Assembly (NCBI GenBank): GCA_031422555.1
Contig: JANPLZ010000026.1
Coordinates: forward strand, 1 to 27,680
Length of the DNA stretch: 27,680 nucleotides
Source of the DNA: JANNAT01 sp031422555
Lineage (GTDB): Bacteria; Pseudomonadota; Alphaproteobacteria; Rhodobacterales; Rhodobacteraceae
Direction: 5' to 3'
The notes beneath the pieces are model-generated. The model was not told where the DNA came from. It made no database searches and was given only the letters and a program-made list of their open reading frames with translations. Shown piece by piece: positions 1 to 8,848 of this stretch. How positions within the stretch are numbered: position 1 is the first letter of the stretch; every line of letters begins with the position of its first letter. A program made the position numbers and the translations under genes.

Positions 1-711
1 GACGGTGGTTTTTTCCAGAATTTTCATGCCTTGTTTGACAAAGGCCTTTTTGGCAAAGGCCGATACTTCGGCGTCCTCAACCGGCAGCACGCGGTCCATC
101 ACTTCGACCACGGTGGTATCCGCCCCCAACGTGTTGAAAAACGACGCAAATTCGATACCAATCGCACCAGATCCAATGACCAGCAGCCGCTTTGGCATGC
201 GCTTGGGTTGCAACGCGTGGCGGTAGGTCCAGACCAGATCGCCGTCAGCCTCAAGCCCCGGCAATTCCCGCGCCCGCGCACCCGTGGCCAGAATGATGGA
301 TTTCGCTGTCAGATCATCGCTGCCTTTGGCCGATTTTACCGTGACCAGCCCCTTGGCCGGGATTGTCGCGTCGCCCATGAACACGGTGACTTTGTTTTTC
401 TTCATCAGATGGCCAATGCCGCCCGAAAGCTGCTTGGCCACGCCGCGAGACCGCGCCACGACCGCATCCAGATCATAGGAAATCCCAGTGGCCGACAGGC
501 CGAATTCCTTGGCGCGGTGCATCAGGTGAAACACTTCGGCCGACCGCAGCATGGCTTTGGTCGGGATACAGCCCCAGTTCAGGCAAATGCCGCCCAGATT
601 TTCACGCTCTATGATGGCCACTTTCAGGCCCAGTTGCGAGGCCCGCACCGCCGCCACATAGCCGCCCGGCCCGGCACCGATTACGATCACATCAAAGTTT
701 TGGGCTGCCAT
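1..711 (-). CDS. lpdA: Dihydrolipoyl dehydrogenase (E3), N-terminal part, cut by window edge
   Basis: Flavoprotein E3 subunit that reoxidises the lipoyl group of a 2-oxo-acid dehydrogenase complex (pyruvate or 2-oxoglutarate) with NAD+. The visible 237 codons begin MAAQNFDVIVIGAGPGGYVA, with the FAD-binding GxGxxG at residues 12-17. The redox-active disulfide follows in GGICLNWGCIPTK (C43 and C48), and a second dinucleotide motif GSGAIGIEF near residue 183 begins the NAD domain. The frame is open to base 1, so the C-terminal half lies outside. The start is fixed by GGAGG directly upstream of the ATG at 711. Which complex it serves cannot be told, because the neighbouring E1/E2 genes, if any, are outside the window. 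Family assignment is secure. Confidence 0.95.
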   Translation of the reverse strand, partial: MAAQNFDVIVIGAGPGGYVAAVRASQLGLKVAIIERENLGGICLNWGCIPTKAMLRSAEVFHLMHRAKEFGLSATGISYDLDAVVARSRGVAKQLSGGIGHLMKKNKVTVFMGDATIPAKGLVTVKSAKGSDDLTAKSIILATGARARELPGLEADGDLVWTYRHALQPKRMPKRLLVIGSGAIGIEFASFFNTLGADTTVVEVMDRVLPVEDAEVSAFAKKAFVKQGMKILEKTTV

Positions 712-785
712 GTTTTCCTCCGAGAAAAAGTAGTTTAGCCTTAAACCATAATGAAAATCTCAGCAACCAAGCTGACGCTGCAGGC

Positions 786-1376
786 CTATGCACTGGCTGC
801 ATGGCTGGCGCGCAGCTGATTTACAATCGCGCCATAGGCACCCTCGGCCAGAAACTGCGCCTCGGCTTCGGTGCTTTGCCGCCCCAAAGCCGCGTTGCGA
901 AACGGAAAGCGGCCAAATTGCGCGATCACGGCATGATGCGCTGCCGCGTGAACCGCTTGCCCTGCCCCTAAGTCGGGCATGTTTTGGGCAAAAAGGGCGA
1001 TACAGCGCTCCTGATCGGCCAGATCTTCGCTGTGCATGAAGGGCATGTAGAAAAACTGCCGCTCGGGTTCCGGCGCGTCCAGATCCCAGCCGCATTCAAC
1101 CGCTTTACGCGCAGCCGCCCGCGCCTGCGGGTCGGTGGCAAAGGCATCGGCATGGCCGCGATGGATGTTGCGCGACAACTGATCGCAAATGATGATGAAG
1201 GCCAGCGTGCCTGCACAGCCATCAACCCAGTGATCCAGCCCACCATCACGGGCCGCCGTCCAGACATCGTGAAAACGGGCGCGAATATCGGCGTCCAGCG
1301 CGGCACCACCCGCATACCACCCCTCGGGGCCAATTTCGCCCAGCCAAAAATCCAGCACTTCGATCGGATCAGCCAT
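786..1376 (-). CDS. DUF924 family protein
   Basis: A 196-residue protein of the DUF924 family, whose biochemical role is not established. It opens MADPIEVLDFWLGEIGPEGWY, and carries the family's FIIICDQLSRNIHRG segment and the FFYMPFMHSEDLADQE segment with HAVIAQFGRFPFRN towards the C-terminus; these are the conserved blocks of this all-helical, TPR-like fold. I chose the ATG at 1376 over an upstream in-frame ATG at 1445 because homologues begin at the DPIEVLDFW block and a G-rich stretch precedes this ATG. It lies 74 bases upstream of lpdA on the same strand, and downstream of an MFS gene from which a likely terminator (1488-1511) separates it. No signal peptide; probably cytoplasmic. Confidence 0.85.
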   Translation of the reverse strand: MADPIEVLDFWLGEIGPEGWYAGGAALDADIRARFHDVWTAARDGGLDHWVDGCAGTLAFIIICDQLSRNIHRGHADAFATDPQARAAARKAVECGWDLDAPEPERQFFYMPFMHSEDLADQERCIALFAQNMPDLGAGQAVHAAAHHAVIAQFGRFPFRNAALGRQSTEAEAQFLAEGAYGAIVNQLRASHAASA

Positions 1377-1487
1377 GTCTTGCCCCCCAAGTTGCAGCGC
1401 CCCGGCACCGGGCGCAAGCCTGACAGCAATTCCCAATGCCTGCAACGCCCAGAGCGGTTCAGGTTTTTGGCGGAAAGACTCAACAGC

Positions 1488-1511
1488 AAAAAAACCGTTC
1501 GCGTGAAACGA
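1488..1511 (-). terminator. Likely intrinsic terminator after the MFS permease gene
   Basis: Read leftward, TCGTT and AACGG (one G-T pair) can form a 5-bp stem around a 7-base loop, followed at once by seven T. It sits about 40 bases past the stop codon of the MFS gene and before the DUF924 gene. The stem is short, so the call rests mainly on the long T run and the position. Confidence 0.45.
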
Positions 1512-1550
1512 AAGTCAGCGATTTTTGCGTCCTGCCAAACCTGACCCGCC

Positions 1551-2777
1551 TTAGCGCCGCGCGTCGGTTTCCAAAACCGCCCCCACCGCCAGCGATGACG
1601 CGGTGGGCGTCAGGCCCGCATAGCCGCTGGTATTGGCAGGGCCTGCGCGCCGGGTCATCCGCCAGCCGACATAGCCCGCAAGCGCCGCAAACAGCAGGCC
1701 GATGAACAGAAAATAACCCTTGGCCCCGACGGTTTGCATGATCCAGCCCAGACTTAGCGGGCCAAAAATTGCGCCAAAGCCGTTCAGAAAGATCAGCCCG
1801 GCCGAAGCTGCGGGCATTTCTTCCTTGGTCAGGAAATCATTGGTGTGGGCAATCAGCAAGGAATAAAGCGGGTTGATGATGCCGCCCAACAGCATGGCCA
1901 CCCCCAGCTCCAGATTGAACGGCAACCGGAACAGCGTGGCCAGCCCCATCACGACCGCCCCCGCCACCGCCAGCCACAGAACCAGCGCACGGCGGTCCAG
2001 CCGGTCAGACGCCCAGCCTACGGGGTATTGAAACAGCAGCCCGCCCACATACATTGCCGCCACGAAAGCCGCGATTTGGCCGATGGTCATCGCACTCATC
2101 GCGCCGTAAACTGACGCCATGCCGAACATCGCCGAATATACCCCGCCGGTCAGCAGCATGCCGATGCAGCCCAAAGGCGAGGTGCGGAACAGGGCGCGAA
2201 AGCTCATCGGTTTGATGGAATTAAAGGTGGGCGCGGGCGTGTCGGCCAGCAAAATCGGCATGAACGCCAGCGACACAAGGATCGAGGGGATAATGAACAA
2301 CGCATAGCCCGTTGGATCGCCCAGCGACAGCAGGCCCTGGCTGGCAATGATCCCCAGCATTTGCACGATCATGTAAAGGGACAGTGCCTGCCCGCGGGTT
2401 TCATTGCTGGCGGTGTTGTTCAGCCAGCTTTCGGCGGTGACATAAATGCCGGAAAAGCAAAACCCGATCAGCACCCGCATCACCGACCACGCCATCCAAT
2501 CGACCAGCAGCGGATACAGGATCAACAGCGCCGAAATCATCGACCCCAGCGCGGAAAACACCCTGACATGGCCAACCCGGCGGATCATTTCCGGGGCCAG
2601 CCGCGAGCCGCCCAGAAACCCCACGAAATACGATGACATGATGATCGACAATTCGAACGTGGTGAACCCTTCATACGCACCGCGAATGCCCAACAGCGAT
2701 CCCTGCACGCCGTTGCCCACCATCAACAGCATCACCCCCAACAACAGCGGCCAGGATTGGACAAAAACTTTCAACAT
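1551..2777 (-). CDS. Major facilitator superfamily permease (12-helix type)
   Basis: A 408-residue polytopic inner-membrane protein of the major facilitator superfamily. The first helix starts at once (MLKVFVQSWPLLLGVMLLMV), and hydrophobic segments alternate through the chain to the last helix near residue 370. The loop WASDRLDRRALV in the second half is the repeated MFS motif between helices 8 and 9, and MRVLIGFCFSGIYVTAESWL resembles the YcaD-like subgroup, whose substrates are unknown. The ATG at 2777 is preferred over 2837 because it puts the first helix at the N-terminus and has GGAG upstream. It follows queA by 86 bases on the same strand, so read-through from the queA operon is possible. 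Direction of transport and substrate cannot be inferred from sequence. Confidence 0.85.
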   Translation of the reverse strand: MLKVFVQSWPLLLGVMLLMVGNGVQGSLLGIRGAYEGFTTFELSIIMSSYFVGFLGGSRLAPEMIRRVGHVRVFSALGSMISALLILYPLLVDWMAWSVMRVLIGFCFSGIYVTAESWLNNTASNETRGQALSLYMIVQMLGIIASQGLLSLGDPTGYALFIIPSILVSLAFMPILLADTPAPTFNSIKPMSFRALFRTSPLGCIGMLLTGGVYSAMFGMASVYGAMSAMTIGQIAAFVAAMYVGGLLFQYPVGWASDRLDRRALVLWLAVAGAVVMGLATLFRLPFNLELGVAMLLGGIINPLYSLLIAHTNDFLTKEEMPAASAGLIFLNGFGAIFGPLSLGWIMQTVGAKGYFLFIGLLFAALAGYVGWRMTRRAGPANTSGYAGLTPTASSLAVGAVLETDARR

Positions 2778-2863
2778 CGGCAGGCTCCGGTAGGGTTCGG
2801 CTGGTATAGCAGCGCGGTGGCGGTGTGGTGCAGGCAATATCGACGTGGCGTGGCGGCCTTGCG

Positions 2864-3895
2864 TCAGGGGATCAGCAAAGACGCATCGCCATAGGAAAAG
2901 AACCGGTACTGATTGGCGATGGCATGGGCATAGATACGGTCAACCACGGGCTTGCCCATCAGGGCCGAAACCAGCATCAGCAAGGTGGATTTCGGCAGAT
3001 GAAAGTTGGTCATCAGCGCGTCGGTGACCCGGAACTGGTAACCGGGATAGATGAAAATATCGGTCGGCCCCTGCCAAGGGGCGGTGTGGCCCAAGGCACT
3101 GGCGGATTCGATCAGCCGCAGCGCGGTAGTGCCAACCGGAATCACCCGCCCGCCCGCGGCTTTGGTGGCGTTGATCTGGTCGGCGGCCTGCGCGGTGACC
3201 TGCCCCCATTCGGCGTGCATCTTGTGGCTGGCAACATCGTCAACCTTGACCGGCAAAAACGTGCCCGCCCCCACATGCAGTGTCACTTCGGTGAAATCGA
3301 CACCTTTGGCGGCCAATGCGGTCAGCAATGGCTGATCAAAATGCAAGCTGGCCGTCGGGGCGGCAACCGCCCCTGCGTGGCGGGCAAACACGGTTTGGTA
3401 ATCAATATTGTCTTGCGCATCTGCGGGGCGTTTGGCGGCGATATAGGGCGGCAGTGGCATGCGCCCGGCGGCAGCCAAGGCCGTATCAAAATCGGTGCCG
3501 GTCAGGTTAAAGTTCAGGTGCAGATCGGTGTCGGATTTTGCCAGCACTTCGGCCTGTAGCTGATCGGAAAACCAGATCACCTCGCCCACCGCCACTTTGC
3601 GCAACGGTTTGGCCAACGCGCGCCACCCAAACGCCAGCGGTTCCAGCAAAGTGATTTCGATCTTGGCCACAGCCTCACCGCGCGCGCGGTGGCCTATCAA
3701 CCGCGCCGGAATAACCCGGGTATTGTTCAGAACCAACCGGTCACCGGGGCGAAAGATATCAAGCAAATCAGATACATGATGATCTGTGATGCAGTCGCCT
3801 TTGGCCAGCAGCAGCCGCGCAGATGTGCGCGGGTTGGCGGGGCGCGTGGCGATCAGGGCCTCGGGCAGGTCAAAGTTGAAATCCGCCAGCTTCAT
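2864..3895 (-). CDS. queA: S-adenosylmethionine:tRNA ribosyltransferase-isomerase
   Basis: Transfers and isomerises the ribosyl part of S-adenosylmethionine onto preQ1 at position 34 of tRNAs with GUN anticodons, giving epoxyqueuosine, the penultimate step of queuosine synthesis. The 343-residue protein starts MKLADFNFDLPEALIATRP, the typical QueA beginning, and contains the family blocks RLVLNNTRVIPARL, ASLHFDQPLL, HVGAGTFLPV and FHLPKSTLLMLVSAL. Length matches the family. Its ATG overlaps the TGA of the upstream YhdP-like gene (bases 3892-3895), so translation is probably coupled. No other queuosine gene is in the window; the two tRNA-Asp(GUC) genes at 25768 and 25875 encode predicted substrates. 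Confidence 0.97.
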   Translation of the reverse strand: MKLADFNFDLPEALIATRPANPRTSARLLLAKGDCITDHHVSDLLDIFRPGDRLVLNNTRVIPARLIGHRARGEAVAKIEITLLEPLAFGWRALAKPLRKVAVGEVIWFSDQLQAEVLAKSDTDLHLNFNLTGTDFDTALAAAGRMPLPPYIAAKRPADAQDNIDYQTVFARHAGAVAAPTASLHFDQPLLTALAAKGVDFTEVTLHVGAGTFLPVKVDDVASHKMHAEWGQVTAQAADQINATKAAGGRVIPVGTTALRLIESASALGHTAPWQGPTDIFIYPGYQFRVTDALMTNFHLPKSTLLMLVSALMGKPVVDRIYAHAIANQYRFFSYGDASLLIP

Positions 3896-6800
3896 CCGCC
3901 ACTGCCTTTCAAAACCGGAGCCGGGGCGCGGAACAATTCGCGAAACATCCCCGGCGTGATGATCGACAGCGGGTTCACCCCCACCGACGGATCGGCGGCA
4001 GTGCCGCGCAACGTATAGTTAAAGCCAAACAACCCTTCGCCGCGCCGCGTAAACACCGCCCCGATGCCGTTCAAAAGATAAATCGGGGAAATCACCCCTT
4101 GCATGTTCAACTGCCCCGAGCCGCTTTGATAGACCCCCGCCATCGAGATGCCCAAGCTGGCGCCAATCGCCGATCCGCGCTGAATTTCCACCGCACCGGG
4201 CGTCAGCAAAAACGCGGCTTCCGCGTCGGAAAACACCAGCCCACCGCCTTGCAACTGCTCTAATATGCCGATCACGCTGATCGCGTTCAGCAAATCAGCC
4301 AGCACTGACGTGTTGCGCACCCGGATATTGGCCAGTTTGACCAACCCGTCATAGGTGCCCGCGGTGGCGCGCGGCGTCAGCGCCAGATCAAGCGTGCCGT
4401 TGCGGGCGGCGGCAAACACATTGGCCGCCGCCAGCACCTCGCCCGCGTTATCGGCCAGCAAACGGATGGCGCTGCCATATCTGGCAGGAATAACCGTGCC
4501 TTGCACCGCAGACTTGCCATTGATCCCGGCGGTAAAGCGGCCGTTCAGGCCACCGGCCAGAGTGAAGTCTCCGCGAAACCGGGTGAAGGCGATGCCATCG
4601 GATACCCGCAATTCATCCAGCTGCAAATCTAGCGGGCTGTCCGATTTGCCCGCGGCGCGGCGCTGATCCGGCCCCGGCATGGCGCGCAGATCAACCGTGC
4701 CGCCGGTCAGCGCCAGACCCACCGGCTTGCCCCGGCCACGGCCGCGAATTTCCACCGCCGCATCCAGCCAATCGCCCAGTTGCACCCGGTCAAACCGTGC
4801 AAGATCAAGGCCACCCCCCGCCCGCATTGCCACCGTGCCCGACGCTTTCAGCCCCGGCGCGGTCAGGGTCAGCCGGTCCACTTTCGGGGTTTTGCCCAAA
4901 GTGACCACTGCCTCTAGTCGCCCGCGCGCGGCCGCAGGTTTGGTATACCCCAGATCGGGGATACTCAGGCCGATGCGGTTCAGATCCGACACCAGCGTCA
5001 ACACGCCGGGGCTGCCTTTGGTGAACGCAATTTCGACTTGGCCCACGCCCTGCCCGCTGACAAATCCCTCGGGCAGGCCCAGACCAAATTCATCGGCACT
5101 GCGCGCCGACAGCGCCACGCTGCCTTCGACGCGCGCGCGGCCCTTTTGATCCGCGCCAAAGCCTTGGGTATAGGTGACATCAAACGGCACCGCGCCGATT
5201 TGTCCGGGGCCGGAAATGGCCAAACCCTTGGGGGTGGCGGAAATTTGCAGGGCATCTGCGGTAATCACCCGGCCCGGCACCACCACATCAGACCGAAAGC
5301 CGGTCACCGTGCCCGCCACATCATAGGCCACATCCGCCAGCGCCACTTTCTTTTGCAACGGCAAGCGCAACACGGTTTTGATCCGCGCCGTCCCGTCACC
5401 CAAGGCCACCGGGCGATCGGCCTTGGTCATAAAGTTGAAGGGGGGCAAATCCAGCAACGACAAGGCGGCGGTCAGGCTGGAGTTGGTTTGCAAGGTAATT
5501 TCGGCGCGGGCGGGTTTCTGGCTGATGTCGGGCACCGCAAACACCGATCCCGCCACATCAATTTCACCGCCCTCGGGCGGGGTCACCTGCCCGCGCGACA
5601 ACACCATCATATAGGTCTTGCCCGTCACCGACGCATAGCCGTAACCCGCCTTGATCGGCGGCAGCGTGGGCAGAAACCGCACTTCGGCATTGGCAAAGTT
5701 ATAGCCAAGCTGCAACACCGGATCGGCGCCGGGTGCGATGCGCAACGCCGCCTGCACATCGGTCAGCGCGCCGTCCGAGACGTTTTTGTTCAACCAAACC
5801 CGGGTGTTGGGCAACAGCGCATAGGGCCACAGCGCCAACAGCCGGTCATGCGTCACCTCGTTCAGGGTCAGATCAATCGCACCGGTCCAACCGGCAGCAT
5901 CAGCACTAAGGCGGCCTTTAGCGGTCAGGCGGCGGCTGTCTTCGGCCAAGGCCAACTGGCCGATGTCGATGGAAAACGGCTCAGGGCGCAGGCGCACATC
6001 CAACGCGCCCGCCGAAAACACCACCGGTTCCTGAAACAGGCCTTCGGGATCGACCATCACCTGACTGAATTGCAATTGGGTAACAAAAGCCGCCGGCAAT
6101 TCCGCGCCCAACGCCCCGATGATGGCCGTCCCATCGGCACGGGTCAGATAGCTGTGGCCGGTTGCGCGCACCCGCAGCGACGGGCTTTGCACCGAAAAAT
6201 CGGTCAGGTTAATGCGGCCAAGGGCCCGGTCATAGCGCAGCGCCATTGCGGCTGCGTCAAACAAGATCGCGCGGGCCTCGGGGCTGGGTTGCAACGCACC
6301 TTTGCCAAAGGTCAGCGCAGCCTCCATCCCCGTGATGCCATTTCCATCCAAAGTGGTGGCGATGCGGCCCGACAACGGCGCATCCACAATGCCTGCCCAA
6401 GCCAGCGGCGCCACTTGCGAGGCGATATCCTTGGCGGCGATACCCTCTATCTGCGCCGACAGCCGCGCGGTATCGGTGCCCTTTTGCGACTGCACCGAAA
6501 TCACCGCTTGCGGCGTCGAAGTGCCGCCGCCCAGCAGCGACAGGCCAAGTTCGGCGGCCAGTTCGGTGTCGCGGTTATAGATCGCAAGGCGACCATCGCC
6601 TGCCTCCCATGTGCGGTTGCTGCGCTGATCCTGCAAGGTGATCGACATCGCTTCGGATTCGATCTTTTGCAGGCTGGCGGCGGCGGGGGTGGCAAAGAAC
6701 GCATCGGCCGCGTCGAACAGTTGCGCAAGGCTGGTGATCGGCGGTTGCAACCGCCCTGCCCCCAGCGACAGATCAAACTTGCCGTCGCGGTCGCGGATCA

Positions 6801-7440
6801 CCACCAGTTTGGCCCCGATAAGCCGCAAGGACCGCACCCGCAACCGCCCCTGCGCCAGCGCCGCCGGATCCAGCGTCAGGCGCATTTCCGGCAGCGACAC
6901 CAGCGCCTCGCCGCCTTGTTTCAACAGCCGTATGTCTTCGATATGCAGCCGTGGCACCCAGTCATTGTCCACCATCACATCGACCGCGCCGATCGACAGC
7001 GCCCCTTCGGGCAGGGTTTGTGACAGGCTGGCGTTCAGGCGGTCTTCGATTTCCACCACTGCCCACAGCGGCAAGCCAATCGGCTTGCCGGTCAGCGCGA
7101 AGGCGGCAAACACGGCGCCAAACACCAGTGCCACCAAGATCAGACGGCCAAAGATACCGGTGCGGTGTCGGGTTTTGCGCGGCTTTGCGGGAACAACGGC
7201 GGTGGGAACAACGGCTGTGGGGGCAACGGCGGTGGGGGCAACGGCGGCGGCGGGTTGCTTGGCGGGCTGTGGCCCCGCGGCATCCCCGGTTTGGCGGTGG
7301 GCGGTGGGCGCGGTGGCGCCATCTGTCACGGCAAGCTCAGGCGGCGCGACATCGCCTTGCGGTGTCGCCCCCCCCGTTGCGAGATCCGCAGGCACCGCGG
7401 CCACACCGGGGGTGCTGTCGGTGTGTGACTGCCCGCTCAT
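3892..7440 (-). CDS. AsmA/YhdP-like large envelope protein (DUF3971 type)
   Basis: An 1182-residue protein with one N-terminal membrane anchor and a very long periplasmic part, of the YhdP/AsmA-like class thought to bridge the two membranes and move phospholipid. Residues 1-64 are polar and low in complexity, residues 65-84 are four pentapeptides of the type (A/V)PTAV, residues 86-93 are basic (KPRKTRHR), and one membrane helix spans about 97-117. The rest is beta-rich with no further helix; the C-terminal block (GGGLVFSDAEAAFLLTPGAVEI ... GVNPLSIITPGMF) is typical of alphaproteobacterial members. A GGGAGG lies 8 bases before the ATG. The stop overlaps queA. It reads divergently from bcp. Family membership is firm; lipid transport is inferred from relatives. 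Confidence 0.85.
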   Translation of the reverse strand: MSGQSHTDSTPGVAAVPADLATGGATPQGDVAPPELAVTDGATAPTAHRQTGDAAGPQPAKQPAAAVAPTAVAPTAVVPTAVVPAKPRKTRHRTGIFGRLILVALVFGAVFAAFALTGKPIGLPLWAVVEIEDRLNASLSQTLPEGALSIGAVDVMVDNDWVPRLHIEDIRLLKQGGEALVSLPEMRLTLDPAALAQGRLRVRSLRLIGAKLVVIRDRDGKFDLSLGAGRLQPPITSLAQLFDAADAFFATPAAASLQKIESEAMSITLQDQRSNRTWEAGDGRLAIYNRDTELAAELGLSLLGGGTSTPQAVISVQSQKGTDTARLSAQIEGIAAKDIASQVAPLAWAGIVDAPLSGRIATTLDGNGITGMEAALTFGKGALQPSPEARAILFDAAAMALRYDRALGRINLTDFSVQSPSLRVRATGHSYLTRADGTAIIGALGAELPAAFVTQLQFSQVMVDPEGLFQEPVVFSAGALDVRLRPEPFSIDIGQLALAEDSRRLTAKGRLSADAAGWTGAIDLTLNEVTHDRLLALWPYALLPNTRVWLNKNVSDGALTDVQAALRIAPGADPVLQLGYNFANAEVRFLPTLPPIKAGYGYASVTGKTYMMVLSRGQVTPPEGGEIDVAGSVFAVPDISQKPARAEITLQTNSSLTAALSLLDLPPFNFMTKADRPVALGDGTARIKTVLRLPLQKKVALADVAYDVAGTVTGFRSDVVVPGRVITADALQISATPKGLAISGPGQIGAVPFDVTYTQGFGADQKGRARVEGSVALSARSADEFGLGLPEGFVSGQGVGQVEIAFTKGSPGVLTLVSDLNRIGLSIPDLGYTKPAAARGRLEAVVTLGKTPKVDRLTLTAPGLKASGTVAMRAGGGLDLARFDRVQLGDWLDAAVEIRGRGRGKPVGLALTGGTVDLRAMPGPDQRRAAGKSDSPLDLQLDELRVSDGIAFTRFRGDFTLAGGLNGRFTAGINGKSAVQGTVIPARYGSAIRLLADNAGEVLAAANVFAAARNGTLDLALTPRATAGTYDGLVKLANIRVRNTSVLADLLNAISVIGILEQLQGGGLVFSDAEAAFLLTPGAVEIQRGSAIGASLGISMAGVYQSGSGQLNMQGVISPIYLLNGIGAVFTRRGEGLFGFNYTLRGTAADPSVGVNPLSIITPGMFRELFRAPAPVLKGSGG
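7190..7249 (-). repeat. Four tandem 15-bp units encoding (A/V)PTAV pentapeptides
   Basis: On the + strand the units GGAACAACGGCGGTG, GGAACAACGGCTGTG, GGGGCAACGGCGGTG and GGGGCAACGGCGGCG follow without gaps. They lie in frame within the N-terminal linker of the YhdP-like gene, so gain or loss of a unit changes the linker by five residues and keeps the frame. Confidence 0.9.
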
Positions 7441-7488
7441 CCCAATGCCCTCCCTGTTGCCGCTTTGCGTTTCCCGTTGCGTGCGGGC

Positions 7489-7514
7489 TTGCCTTTATCT
7501 TTGCCCAAAGGCAA
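7489..7514. promoter_or_regulatory. 8-bp inverted repeat in the divergent yhdP-like/bcp promoter region
   Basis: TTGCCTTT at 7489-7496 and AAAGGCAA at 7507-7514 are perfect reverse complements separated by 10 bases. The pair lies mid-way in the 117-base gap between the divergent YhdP-like and bcp genes, 44 bases before the bcp start. It could be an operator or a leader hairpin; no known consensus is recognised. Confidence 0.35.
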
Positions 7515-7557
7515 CTAGATCGCAAAGGGTTGATCACCCACACGCAAGGAGCCGCCC

Positions 7558-8019
7558 ATGATTTCCACCGGAACCGCCGCCCCCGATTTCACCTTGCCGC
7601 GCGATGGCGGGGCCGACATCACGCTGTCGGCGCTGCGCCCCGGCAAAGTCGTGCTGTATTTCTATCCCAAGGATGACACCCCCGGATGCACGCTGGAAGC
7701 GCAGGATTTCACCCAGCGACTGGCCGACTTTACCGCTGCGGGCTGCACGGTGATCGGGGTATCCAAGGACAGCGTCAAAGCGCATGACAAGTTTTGCAGC
7801 AAATACGGCCTTGGCATCGTGCTGGCGTCTGATGCAGAAGGGCAGACTTGCGAAGACTACGGTGTCTGGCTGGAAAAAAGCATGTATGGCAAGGTTTACA
7901 TGGGGATCGAGCGCACGACCGTGCTGATTGATGGCGCAGGAATGGTGGCGCAGGTCTGGAACAAAGTGGCGGTCAAAGGCCATGCCGATGCGGTTTTGAC
8001 GGCGGCGCGGGCGCTGTGA
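7558..8019 (+). CDS. bcp: Bcp/PrxQ-type thioredoxin-dependent peroxiredoxin
   Basis: Reduces hydrogen peroxide and organic hydroperoxides in the cytoplasm. The 153-residue protein shows the peroxiredoxin order: APDFTLP at 8-14, YFYPKDDTPGCT with the peroxidatic C44, then VIGVSKDS at 65-72. In E. coli-type Bcp the resolving cysteine sits five residues on; here residue 49 is Gln (GCTLEAQDF), so that pair is absent, although C63, C80 and C98 remain as possible partners. AAGGAG lies 7 bases before the ATG. The last codons overlap the GTG start of the DUF455 gene. Regulation may involve the inverted repeat at 7489-7514, but no OxyR site was recognised. Confidence 0.95.
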   Translation: MISTGTAAPDFTLPRDGGADITLSALRPGKVVLYFYPKDDTPGCTLEAQDFTQRLADFTAAGCTVIGVSKDSVKAHDKFCSKYGLGIVLASDAEGQTCEDYGVWLEKSMYGKVYMGIERTTVLIDGAGMVAQVWNKVAVKGHADAVLTAARAL

Positions 8020-8840
8020 CCCTGTCTTTGGCTGAAATGGCGGTGCAGGTGTTGCTGACCGCCGATGGCCGCGCCAAAACCGCACTGGCGCACCATCATG
8101 CGGCGGCGTGGCGGGCGTCGCGGGCGGCGGGTGCGCCTTTGGCCATCGGGCAGGCCACCCCACCAGACCTGCCGGGCCGCCCCGCCAAGCCCGATTTGCT
8201 GGACCCGCGCGATGTGCCGCGCCGCCGCCCGGGATCGCCGACGGGCCGCATCGCGCTGCTGCATGCCATCGCCCATATCGAGTTGAACGCGGTAGATCTG
8301 CACTGGGATCTGATCGCGCGCTTTGCCGATATCCCGATGCCCATGGGGTTTTACGACGATTGGGTGCAGGCCGCCGATGACGAGGCCAAGCATTTCAATC
8401 TGCTGTGCGATTGCCTTGAATCATTGGGCAGTCATTACGGCGCGATGCCCGCCCATGCCGGGCTGTGGCGCGCCGCCGAGGACACAGCCGCAGACTTCAA
8501 AGGCCGTCTTGCCGTGGTGCCGATGGTGCTGGAGGCGCGCGGCCTTGATGTCAGCCCGGCGATGATTGATCTCTTTGCCAAAGCGGGTGAGGCCCAAGCG
8601 CTGGCGGCGTTGCAGACCATTTATGCCGAAGAAGTGGCGCATGTGGCCTACGGCTCAAAATGGTTCAATTGGCTGTGCGGGCGCGACGGCGACGACCCGA
8701 AGGATTTGTTTCACGCGTTGGTGCGCAAATACTTTCACGGCAACCTGAAACCCCCGTTCAACGAAGAAAAACGCGCCGAAGCCGGTCTGCCGCCCGATTT
8801 TTATTGGCCCTTGGTTGATGGTTCCACGTTGGACGGATGA
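8016..8840 (+). CDS. DUF455 ferritin-like domain protein
   Basis: A 274-residue protein of the DUF455 family, which has a ferritin-like four-helix bundle expected to hold a two-metal centre; the reaction is unknown. Likely ligands are visible: E89 in AIAHIELNAVDLHWD, E123xxH126 in DDEAKHFNLL, E173 in VLEARGL and E206xxH209 in YAEEVAHVAYG. The GTG start at 8016 overlaps the bcp stop (GTGA), which suggests translational coupling; an in-frame ATG at 8037 is the alternative, and neither has a strong ribosome binding site. Pairing with a peroxiredoxin fits a role in iron or peroxide handling, but this is inference from position. Two hairpins follow the stop codon. Confidence 0.85.
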   Translation: MTLSLAEMAVQVLLTADGRAKTALAHHHAAAWRASRAAGAPLAIGQATPPDLPGRPAKPDLLDPRDVPRRRPGSPTGRIALLHAIAHIELNAVDLHWDLIARFADIPMPMGFYDDWVQAADDEAKHFNLLCDCLESLGSHYGAMPAHAGLWRAAEDTAADFKGRLAVVPMVLEARGLDVSPAMIDLFAKAGEAQALAALQTIYAEEVAHVAYGSKWFNWLCGRDGDDPKDLFHALVRKYFHGNLKPPFNEEKRAEAGLPPDFYWPLVDGSTLDG

Positions 8841-8848
8841 CCAACTGC

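Noticed and set aside
31..738. Rightward open frame across the lipoamide dehydrogenase gene
   Set aside because: It is the complement of a strongly conserved lpdA sequence and has no start signal.
5038..7023. Long rightward open frame (661 codons) inside the YhdP-like gene
   Set aside because: It is antisense to a clear gene, very rich in Arg, Gln, Gly and His as expected for the shadow of GC-rich DNA, and has no family resemblance.
7190..7249. Short regular repeats that could suggest a CRISPR array
   Set aside because: The units are contiguous 15-mers without spacers and encode pentapeptides in frame.
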